Positions 55,320 through 64,000 of a stretch of 64,000 nucleotides of DNA are shown here, piece by piece. The position numbers and the translations under genes are program-made. How positions within the stretch are numbered: position 1 is the first letter of the stretch; every line of letters begins with the position of its first letter. The DNA is taken from NCBI GenBank assembly GCA_963921425.1, contig OY992832.1, positions 28,981,489 to 29,045,488 on the forward strand. The letters run 5' to 3'. A model generated the notes under the pieces. It had not been told where the DNA came from. It ran no database searches and was given only the letters and a program-made list of their open reading frames with translations. This stretch comes from Dryas octopetala (Eukaryota > Streptophyta > Magnoliopsida > Rosales > Rosaceae).

Positions 55320-56510
55320 TAAGCCCAATGTCAGTAATAGTATAGTAATATTCAGCAGGTTTCTGAGGCTACTCGGATAACTAGTGATGAAACTCATAAG
55401 CCAATACTAGAAAAGGCTAATGGGCTAGTTCCTTGTAAAATACCAGCAAACATGTTAAATAAAGATCCTATATCAATGGGAGCAAGAATAAGGCAATTCG
55501 CTTTCCACCTTCAGCAACAAATATTCAAAGAGTTCTCAATAGCAGAAACAACTTTGCAGTTAGAGCTACAAAAAGCATTGTACCAGTCAATTACTGATCC
55601 TAAACTTGGCATGAACATTGTCACGCAGATAATACCACCATGTTTTTTTACAAAAAAAAAGTTCATGTTACTGCAGTCCATATATCAGCATAGCACTAGC
55701 TCGCATCAATATACAAGACAATGAGCCCTGCCACTTCAGTTATGAGCATAATGGGAAGCAAGAAGTAGTTAAAGTCACTCCTAAGCTACTTATGGATTGT
55801 GGTTATCTTAGTCAGTTATATATTTTTAACAGCAATCACCTCCAACAGTTCCCTCCAAAGTACATTCCAGTTGAAAAGTTGCATGATCTCTGCATAGATT
55901 TTCTCAGCATTCCCTCACAATGGTTTCATGATAAAGTTCATAATCAAGCTTATCATATAATAGTTTTCAATAGGAGCAAGTATGTTATCACTTCTGTAGC
56001 AGCATATAGGTGGACACTGAAGATTGAACATATCTTGAGATTTTGAGGAGGACAACTTGTCCAATTCGATATTTTCGATGACACATATCCCAAGCTTACG
56101 CTTATAGGTGAAGAGGATAATATGAGCATTTATAGTAGAGAAAAAAATTCTTAGTAACTCATATAGACCTTCACTCAACATGAGCACAGAGACACATGAA
56201 GCTTTAGAGAAGCTCACCACACAGTTAGAACAACAAACACAAGCAGAAGAAGATAACAAGCATTTGGAATAACCTCACTGATGAGGAGCTCCACAACATT
56301 GAAACATAATGGAGCCATAGCCTCAAGTCATTTTCAGCTTTAGTAATAATGGAGCAGCTTTAACCAATTTAAGCAAAAACCTTATCATAAATCTTATGTC
56401 CTCTCAATCTTTAATAATAGAGCATTATCACTGATAAAAGCAGAGAATCTCTGCACTTCTCAACAAATAATAGAAAAGCATCTACTTTCGGCAAACTGTT
56501 CTCTCCATTT
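55320..56510 (+). pseudogene. second possible pararetrovirus relic
   Basis: Broken frames on the plus strand include open pieces at 55452-55724 (91 codons) and 55792-56046 (85 codons). After further stops comes a short frame from an ATG at 56180. The part 56,178-56,500 is homologous to the inverse of 28,411-28,757, including the start of that short frame. What lies upstream differs: here a non-knuckle coding relic, there the basic/knuckle/acidic region. So the two copies keep different parts or were rearranged. The caulimovirid assignment is inferred from the other copy; a retroelement origin is possible. Confidence 0.3.
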
Positions 56511-56529
56511 TGGCAAAGATTTCCACTGC

Positions 56530-58700
56530 ATTTGATTTTGCAAAAGCAAACCAACCACTCTTTGGAAGAGCATGGACTAGCTGGACCACTCCATAAAAAA
56601 GCAAGGACACCATGTGTTCACTCTTTTTTAGCCAAGGTTGGCCAGAAGCAACACTTTGGTCCGTTTTCGTGTAAGTGCGGGGCGTGCCACCGTCAAGCCA
56701 AGTTTTGGCTCGATCGGAATGTGATAGTGATTGGGTTGAGTAACTGCGCCTAAATTACTTCTTATCAAGCGATTGATCGGCCACGCTAGGAACCACTCTT
56801 GGCCTAAGTTCTTTTCTAGCTTCAGGGACAAGGCTCTTAAAGGCCTAGTCGGAATCGGAATCCGACCCACTAGTTGGCCTCCTTAAAATTACGTGATCGA
56901 ACTCGTGCACAAAGTGGTGCAAGTGCCCAAGCAAAACAAAGAAACTATGGATAACAAAAATATAATGAAACTCAATACGATCTTGACCAACCAAGTTAAC
57001 TTCAAGATTCAAAGAAACAATGAAAATAGTAGGCATTAGATTGAGGGCGAATGAAAGAAAAATTGCATTAAAGTTGAAATCAAGACAAGCAAAGTTGCAT
57101 GAAAAGTAAAGAACAAAACTAAGTCGATACCACAAGCCTTTGGGAAAGATGATGGCAGAGCTACAAACCTAGTGAACTAGAACTATTGAAAACCTAAAAG
57201 CGCCCTGAACGGTAGCAACTAAGTAAAATTGAAAGCAAAAGAACTTTGAGAGATTCTTGAAAGCTTGAGAAATTTGTGAGTTGATTGTTGTGTGTTGAAT
57301 GTCCCCTTTTCTCTTATGAATGCGTCTATATATAAGGGTTAGGATAGCAATGGGTCATTACTTGGCCCGGAATTCCCCCTAGACTCCTTGTACAGATGGG
57401 ATTTGAACTCTCTTGAAATTAGGATTTGACCGGATTCTTCCTTGATAACCACGTGATCTTGAGCATTGATGGTCGATTGGGAATCCTTTCCAAATTTGAA
57501 CTCTTTACTTGGACGGACTTCTAGCTTAAGTAGAACTTCTTAGTGGATGAGAAATCCTTATGTGGCTTGGGCAGAGCCATTATTGGCTAAGAAATTTCAT
57601 CAAGAAGCTTTCGGGCTCGATCAAACTCTTTGAGGCTTTAAGCTTAATAAAAATTCGGCCCAAATATTGAGACTCAAACTTAATTAAAAAAAAATTAAAA
57701 TAAAATGAAACGACCCAGCCTCAAAACTAGGCTGGAACCACCTCTTTTTATTTTTATACCCAATAATAAAACTGCCCAGCCCATTTTTATCTTCGATTGG
57801 ACCGATTTCGTTATTTTAAATACATAACCCGGCCTCAAACTAGGCCAGAATTATTTCTCTTTGCTTGAAATTATACATGGCCTAGCAAATTGCATTTAGT
57901 TGGGCCAACTCATCTTATAAAAACATTAGAAAGAGATGACCCGACCTCTCAATAGGTCGGAATCACTCTTTTATTTGATACGACATAATGGATTGAGCCA
58001 ATCAATAAAATATTTTGGCCTTTCACTCACACAAGTCGAGCTACTTTCATGATCCCTCGCCAAAATCCGGCCTCCTCCAGGCCTTTGAAGCTACTTTACA
58101 AAATATTTTCGCCCAGCCTCTTGTAGGTATTTTCTCTCGGCCTCATATAAGCCATTTCTCCCGGCCTCATGTAGTGGGCGAACAACACTTTTGAAACCAA
58201 GGGTGGGGTAGTCCGAATAGATTTTAATTGATCACTTTCATCATGCTCACAAGGTTGGGCGACCAACAATAGCTGATATTTGGGCGAAATAATCAAGAAA
58301 AGAGATTGGGCGATCAAATCATAAAAAATAGGGAAATAAAGTTACCCGGGCTATGTAGAAGGTATTTGGGTGTAAAAAATGATTGAGTAGTTGGGTGGAT
58401 GGAAACAATGGGAAAAAAGCAATCCAGGCCAATCATAAGATATTTTGTGGGTGGAAGTAGCCTGAATAGCCTAGAAGAAATTTTAGTAGAAAAGAAGAAG
58501 AGAGAGGCTGGACAAAATAGGGAGAAGGAGGCCGGACAAAACAGGAAGAATGAGGCTGGACAAAACAAGAAGAATGAGGCTGGACAGAATATTTATAGGC
58601 TTTGGGTGGCCAACTTTCATGTCTCTCTTTCAAAAATAGTTTGGGCCCACTTAAAAATAAAACCACTTTTTGGTCTTTAAAAATATGTATTTGGCTAGGC
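56530..58700 (-). mobile_element. LTR-like sequence, minus strand
   Basis: The minus strand has a good core promoter (CTTATATATAG at 57,326-57,336) followed by a CT/A-rich leader, as in the U3-R-U5 of a large LTR. To its right (the U3 side) a unit GACCCRGCCTCAAAACTAGGCYGGAA recurs near 57,710, 57,827 and 57,938, and a 24-bp minisatellite lies at 58,504. No TG...CA ends or TSD could be fixed, so this is a tentative call. It holds no protein-coding domain. Confidence 0.35.
58504..58590 (+). repeat. 24-bp minisatellite, ~3.6 copies
   Basis: Units begin GAGGCYGGACAAAA at 58504, 58528, 58552 and 58576. As a frame it reads EAGQNRxK-type octapeptides, but nothing suggests translation. Confidence 0.9.
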
Positions 58701-58767
58701 ATATATAAATATACATATATTTATTTTTAAGCCAAATATCTAATAAAATAATATATATATATATGTA

Positions 58768-59170
58768 TACAGGCTCCTTCTATTGAGGTATACCTTAACT
58801 TAATTATGTTGAGGTATGATCTTGTTGGGGCCCACACGAGTCGTTTTGTGTCGATCCGAACCGTTCGCAAGGATCATCTTCATTGATAGATCATCCTTGC
58901 AAAAAATTAGCCAAATCGAAAATCATTTGCCTATCTAACTTTGATCAAACAAATGAACGGTTTTATCGAAAATATTTTGTTCGTCCATTTATTTGATCAA
59001 AGTTAGATAGGCAAATGATTTCCGAGTTGGCTAATTTTTTGCAAGGATGATCTATCAATGGAGATGTAAAAATTGAATGGTTCGGATCGACACAAAACGA
59101 CTCATGTGGGCCCCAATAGGGTATACCTCAACATAAATAAGTTGAGGTATACCTCAATAGAAGGAACCTG
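58768..59170. mobile_element. fold-back MITE, 9-10-bp TSD
   Basis: A 403-bp near-palindrome. CAGGCTCCTTCTATTGAGGT at the left pairs with ACCTCAATAGAAGGAACCTG at the right, and pairing continues through GATCATCCTTGCAAAAAATT and CAAATGATTTTCGATTTGGC-like arms almost to the centre. It is flanked on both sides by TATATGTATA, a 9-10-bp duplication consistent with a Mutator-like MITE, although in TA-rich DNA. Confidence 0.8.
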
Positions 59171-59190
59171 TATATGTATATATATATATA

Positions 59191-59585
59191 GGGATTAATA
59201 CCATTTTGCTCCCCAGACTATTACACTTGTATCAGTTTGCTCCCCAGACTTCTAATTTGGAAAATTAAGGACTCTGACTTTTTCAATTTTGCCAATTGAG
59301 GTTCTTTTGTCAATTTACACATTTTTTATCCAAATCTTTGAGGGCAAAATGGTCCCTTCCAATTAGATCTTATCATTTTTTCCTCTTGCATCATTTTTCC
59401 TCTTTTATTTCTTGCTAAATTTTGCTTGATAATCTCGACATTTTAAATGAAAAATGTATAAATTGACGGAATAACCTTAATTGGCAAAATTGAAAAAGTC
59501 AGGGTCCTTAATTTTCCAAATTAGAAGTCTGGGGAGCAAACTGATACATGTGTAATAGTCTGGGGAGCAAAATGACATTAATCCC
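59191..59585. mobile_element. 395-bp Mutator-like MITE, second copy
   Basis: Same length as 36226-36620, inverted relative to it, with about 6-7 differences over 395 bp. Both ends sit in (TA)n, so the TSD cannot be proved here. Confidence 0.9.
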
Positions 59586-59599
59586 ATATATATATATAT

Positions 59600-60087
59600 A
59601 TATATATATATTAGGCCATGCCACTTACTGTAGGTTTTCAATTGCATGTATATATATATAGACATATATATATACACATACACTTATGCAATTAACGCCA
59701 CTTACTGCCATCTCTTTCAATTGCATGTATATATATATTGTGTGTGATTAATGCCACTTACTCCAACAAGCTTCAGACATCACCTTTTCTTCTTTCTATA
59801 TAATACATACATATGTGCTTATGTATTTCAAGCCACTTGCTGCTGGCTATCTTCCTCTTTGACCTCTAGTGTATATGTATATATATATATATATAATATA
59901 ATATAATATAGTATAACTAATCATTCACATATATATATAAGTGCATTTACACTATATGCAATTATGCACGTACACACCACTTACTGGCTTCACTTCTTTG
60001 GCTTCTAATGTGTATATATATATATATATATATAACTCTTCCATCCCAGAATTACACCACAAAGCCTATCACTTGTCAGTAATCACT
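59600..60087. repeat. irregular CCACTTACTG satellite
   Basis: GCCACTTACTG or a close variant recurs near 59,619, 59,698, 59,754, 59,830 and 59,978. The copies are separated by TTGCATGTATATATAT-type spacers and (TA)n runs. Confidence 0.6.
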
Positions 60088-60092
60088 GCATT

Positions 60093-62699
60093 TGTGAGAC
60101 CCGGAAATTTTCAAATTTATTTTGTGATTTTTCCGTATTTTCAAAAAAGGTTTTATAGAATTTATTTGTTAGAAAATCTAATTTTTTTTTTTTTTTCTTC
60201 ACCTTGAGCTTTAAATTGTTTGACCAATTTTGACTAGGGTTTTGACCCAAGTTAGAACTTTAAAAGGTAGTACTTTTACTCACGAACCCAACGGTGCAAG
60301 TCTCGTATTATTCTGAGTCCGAGAGATTATTTTATGAATTTCCTAAATTTTCTTAGTTTGTGGAGCTTGAAATTTTCGAAATTTTTCTAAAGGGCAAATT
60401 GGTAATTTGACCTCATAGTTAATTAGTACTAGTCGATACGAGTCCGTAGTATTTTTCGGGGTATTTTTCTGAGTCCCGAGCTATTTTTAATTAATTTTTG
60501 AAGTTGAGAAAAATAGGAAAAAGAAAAATAAAATAGGAAATCACCAGATCGCGCCACGTGGCACGATCTGGGGCGTCCATCGCTGCATGGCAGCAAGATC
60601 TGATGGCTGCATGTGCAGCCAAGTGTCAAAGCCTTCGCCACGTGTCAATTTCTCATTGGTCAAAGTTATGACGGTTGACTTGAGTCAACCCAGTCAACTC
60701 GGATGAGTCAACCGAGTTGACTCACTCACTCTCCCTATAAATAGCAACGCACCCCCAGCTGATTTCCTCACAATTCAGCCGCACGCTTCCCAAGAGAGAG
60801 CTTCTCTCTCCTCTCTCCTCCTTTCTCTCTCTCTTCTTCAATCTTGTTTTGAGTTTATCTTGAGTTCTGAAGCTCCGATCGACGATCCGATTTCGCCTAC
60901 GCGATCGTGGCGACGAGCTCTTCAATTCTAGTAGTGTGAAGGCTATGTTTTGGTGAAGTTTTAAAAAAATCATTTCTGAGCTCCGTAGGTAATTTCTTGA
61001 TCCCTGTCGAATTTCTGCTAAAATTTTGTTAAATAAATCTCTTGTTAATTAGGTTCTTTTAATCTTGTTACTTAGCAAGTCTAGTAGTACCGAGACTCTG
61101 CCCGTGGGAAGTCTTCAACAGGTATACCCTCAACCCAGCTTATTTAACCTGCTGTTATTTAAGTTGTGGTTATAGACGAAACGCTGTTTAATTGTTGTTA
61201 TCAAATGAACTTAATAAATATTGAGGCCATATCAGTGGTAACCAAATAACGTGATGACTAAGGTCAGTCCATGAGCATACAGGCGTTGGGTACTGAGCCA
61301 GAGCTCCCTCAGTTTCCCCATGCACTGACCTGGTCACGTTGTAGGTTCATATCTGATCAACCTCCTCGACAATAAATTAAAATAGATATAGAAACCACCC
61401 GGTCTGACATGACTGTTTGCCTCGGGGTGCAAGGTCATATCGGATTAAGAATTCAGAGAAGCCTAGCAGTTACGCTAGTGCCAAACCTCTGAATTATACC
61501 TGGTCTTAACAGACAAGGTCATCAATTTACGTGAAGATCGTTATTAACACCAGTTGTTGTCAAACTAGGAACTCCAGTTACCTAAAGGAGATCGTTGCGA
61601 CGTGGCAAATTGTGATTTGTACTCGAAAACAAGCAAACGCTTTGGACCCTAGGTAGGGGGACAACACACTCTGACTAGTGGATTTCCTGCATGTACTATA
61701 TAATAAATACTGTGTGATAAAGATGCATGTTTTTGATTGGCATATCTGCTTGGTTTTATGATGATGAGAATGATGACTGTTATGCATATTCTCGTGAGAT
61801 TGTTATTGTGTTTGACTTGAGAGTGAAAGGTCCCTTACGGTAGACCCTGGGTTTCGATCCCCAAAACCTCATGAGGGGTTGTACGGACGGACTGGTCGAT
61901 TGTCCTTCTTGGGAGGCCAGTCTAGGCGGTACAACCATGAAATGGCCACTTTCGCTACCCTGTCCCAGTCAAATGACTGCAGGACTTTGTTATGCTTTTG
62001 TGAGAGGGTAGTTAGCCCTAACGGCTGGTCAACAGGTATGATTCTGAACTTGGGCCCGGAAAACTGTATTTTGAAAATTGTATGAGCATGCTACTCGTTT
62101 TACAAAGCTTGACAACTGGTTTGTGTTGTGCATTTGATTTTAAATTATCTCAAACTATTTTTCAAACCTAGTAGGGAGTTCCCTGAGGGGGAGCAATGAA
62201 CGTATGTGATGCTCACCCCTACATTGTTGTTTTTCTCCCTCTCAGGTGCTGCGCGTGTGGACTTTGACGGCCTCGATTGAGGGGTGGTGGTGCGGTCTCG
62301 AGCTTGTCAACTCCTGTGTTTCTGTTTAGTCAGTATATTTCCTTGGGCAGGTCTTTGGTGACCTTTTACTATCTTTATATACCCTTGGTCATATCATGTA
62401 TATACACTGAGTCCTTGGGTTGTCTACTTTTGAATTATCGAGTCTATATAAACAGTTTCTTTGAAGTTACTCTAAACAATAGTAGCTCCGAGGGTTGGTT
62501 TAATTATGAATTAACTATTTCTGAATAAATTTTCCGCTGCAAACTCAAGCACTCTGATCCAACCCATTTTTACTAAACCAAAAGGCTTAACCTATTTTGT
62601 GGATATTTGGGATTATAACACCGGGGGATTGGTTGTTGTAGTCTCTGGTATTCGCAAGATAGGTGCCTCTGTTACGTACCTGGGTTTCGGGGCGTGACA
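60093..62699 (+). mobile_element. 2.6-kb solo LTR
   Basis: TGTGAGACCCGG at 60093 and GGGGCGTGACA at 62699 are typical LTR ends. A perfect GCATT TSD lies at 60088-60092 and 62700-62704. No primer site, coding region or second LTR follows, so recombination between two LTRs removed the interior. Length and wording suggest a Ty3/gypsy element (inference). A TATA box is at 60736. ORFs inside have no recognisable domain. Confidence 0.85.
60545..60743 (+). promoter_or_regulatory. solo-LTR promoter: G-box, W-boxes, TATA
   Basis: TATAAATA at 60736-60743. Upstream, from about 60,623 to 60,722, eight W-box cores (TTGAC or GTCAA) occur in about 100 bp, several as inverted pairs (TTGACTTGAGTCAA, GTCAACCGAGTTGAC). 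At 60545-60572 a nearly perfect 28-bp palindrome is centred on the G-box CACGTG (GCCACGTGGC). W-boxes bind WRKY factors and G-boxes bind bZIP/bHLH factors, so the promoter may be stress-responsive (inference). Confidence 0.6.
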
Positions 62700-62704
62700 G
62701 CATT

Positions 62705-63077
62705 TCTTTATACCATTTTCTGTGCAAGCCAATTCACGTGGCTTATCAGTTATGTCCGGTACAAATATATGTATATATATTTAATCATACTGCAACCTTC
62801 TTCACTTCACTTGGCGTAGTGGAAAAAACCCAACAATTCCTCTTCCACAAATAAAAACCCACTTTTCCTCTCATGCCGACAGCACTCATCGCAACTCCCT
62901 TTCTTTTTTTCTTTTTTTCTCTTTGATCCAGACAACAAACAACAACTGCTAGTTGGGTTTTAAGCTAGCCACCGAAATATCAAAATAAGTTACTACCCAT
63001 GCTTGTTCTTCATCTGAAATACTCAACCATTCATTTGGCTGTCATCTTGTGGTTTTTGGAACCCCATTAGCAGCCCC
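62705..63077. other. no gene seen
   Basis: Right flank of the solo LTR. It contains CACGTGGCTTATCAGTT followed by a TATATGTATATAT run, similar in style to the CCACTTACTG satellite left of the LTR. Confidence 0.4.
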
Positions 63078-63240
63078 CTTCAACTCTCTTGGTCCAGTGA
63101 TAACACCGCACGCTATGTGTTCGATTTAAGTCTCCACTTAGCTTGGCATGACTCAAACTTCATGAATGAAGGTAGGTCGGCCTCTCTATTTTACCCATTC
63201 TCTTTTCCAATTATCTTGCCATGGTAAATGCCAATTTATG
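63078..63240 (+). mobile_element. possible tRNA-derived SINE head
   Basis: TGGTCCAGTGAT (63090-63101) resembles a pol III A box, and GTTCGATT (63119-63126) matches the B-box core about 18 bases later. That spacing is shorter than in most tRNA genes. No TSD, tail or tRNA fold was established, so confidence is low. Confidence 0.3.
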
Positions 63241-64000
63241 GCCCAAACACCATGAGAATAAAAGGAAAAGTCTTGTCCTTAAATGGAAGTTTGGTAGTAG
63301 ATCCGAAAACCTATAATTTTTTGGTAGTTTTTATGAATTCTGATAGGACTGCCCCTGGGTACCACCCTAGAACCCAAGGTGATCTTGTGGGGTCCAACAT
63401 TGATAAAGTGTCGAATCCACTTGTCTCAAAATTCTTGTGATTATTATAGGGAGGTCAATCTAAGTGGAAAATCCTACTGAAAATTCGACATCACCTCCCT
63501 TGCAAATTGAACAATCTCACTCGTCCAAAAATCAAAAAACACTTCTAATTCAACAACTAACCTCAACCATAATCAAATAAGGGTCTCAGACCCACATCAA
63601 GTAATGCTAAATCTAATCAGAGCATATCTAATAAGATTACAATCACATCTCACTCTAAAAATTACAATAACAACAACCTTGATCTCATAATACCAATAAG
63701 TTGGGGATGAGGAAACTCAAATGCTTCGACATGGTGTAATTCGACCTCCGTGATCTCTAATACCTGAGGGGAAACGTCAAAACCAAAACATGAGAATAAT
63801 CTCAGTGAGTGGACAAAAATAAAGTTTAAAATAATTTCCTTGAAAACCATTTTATAAAACTGCCTATTTCTTTTGAGCACATTTTCTTTTGAAACCCCCA
63901 GTTTTAAAACCGTTTCACAAACTTGTTTCAAAATCTCCTGAAAACTGTTGTCGTGCTTAGGGTATGAGAAATACATGTGAACATGAAACACTTATGAATT
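63241..64000 (-). other. possible LTR fragment, minus strand
   Basis: The minus strand carries CCCCTCAGGTATTAGAGATCACGGAGG and a downstream noncoding stretch reminiscent of the CTCTCAGGTGCTGCGCG passage in the solo LTR (about 62,240). The 109-codon minus-strand frame at 63662-63991 has no recognised domain and is probably not a gene. Ends are not visible. Confidence 0.25.

Noticed and set aside
60722-60973. 83-aa minus-strand ORF in the solo LTR
   Set aside because: Lies antisense to the LTR promoter and leader; CT-rich composition explains it.
63662-63991. 109-aa minus-strand ORF
   Set aside because: No domain and LTR-like sequence context; probably not a gene.
1-64000. tRNA, rRNA or snoRNA genes
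   Set aside because: No cloverleaf or rRNA signature was seen; only A/B-box-like motifs at 63,090-63,126 without a tRNA fold.

Overview
The window looks like transposon-dense intergenic DNA from a plant nuclear genome. It is AT-rich, with long (CT)n and (TA)n tracts. It holds Ty1/copia elements whose primer-binding sites match plant initiator tRNA-Met, CACTA and hAT and Mutator-type DNA elements, and one intron-containing host gene. A dicot is likely, perhaps a woody rosid, but the species cannot be fixed from sequence alone.

Layout. 1-4.7 kb: one host gene on the minus strand (five exons, all phase 0, about 525 aa, coiled-coil rich, family not recognised), with a small 5'-truncated LINE in intron 1. 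5-17.4 kb: non-autonomous DNA elements, including a Mutator-like MITE with 9-bp target-site duplications (TSDs), a family marked by a GAGCGCTC palindrome, a fold-back MITE, and two hAT-type elements with 8-bp TSDs. 17.6-28.0 kb: a mosaic in which a small GC-rich Mutator-like element appears split by about 9.4 kb of foreign DNA, with a 304-bp segment of it present on both sides. The foreign DNA is a decayed CACTA element (TNP2-type transposase pseudogene plus a three-unit higher-order repeat) sitting in a decayed copia element. 28.4-34.2 kb: degraded sequence, including a possible endogenous pararetrovirus relic, a second 9-bp-TSD MITE and an LTR. 35.1-42.6 kb: a complete young Ty1/copia element (TSD TAGTT, two LTRs about 98% identical, uninterrupted 1351-codon gag-pol) with a MITE nested in its leader. 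44.2-48.8 kb: a second young copia element on the minus strand (TSD CATTG, 151-bp LTRs differing at one base) with an intact pol ORF but no recognisable gag. 50.6-54.5 kb: a complete non-autonomous CACTA element (TSD AGT) carrying spliceable exon-like sequence that resembles proteasome subunit RPN12. 55.3-64 kb: more relic sequence, LTR-like sequence with a 24-bp minisatellite, two MITEs, an irregular satellite, a 2.6-kb solo LTR (TSD GCATT) with a notable promoter, and a possible tRNA-derived SINE.

Apart from the 1-4.7 kb gene, no ordinary host gene is supported. The region's interest is in nested insertions whose order can be read, modules shared between transposon families, and three candidates for trans-mobilisation or gene capture: the gag-less copia, the exon-carrying CACTA and the split Mutator-like element. 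All identities and divergences were counted by eye; no searches were run.
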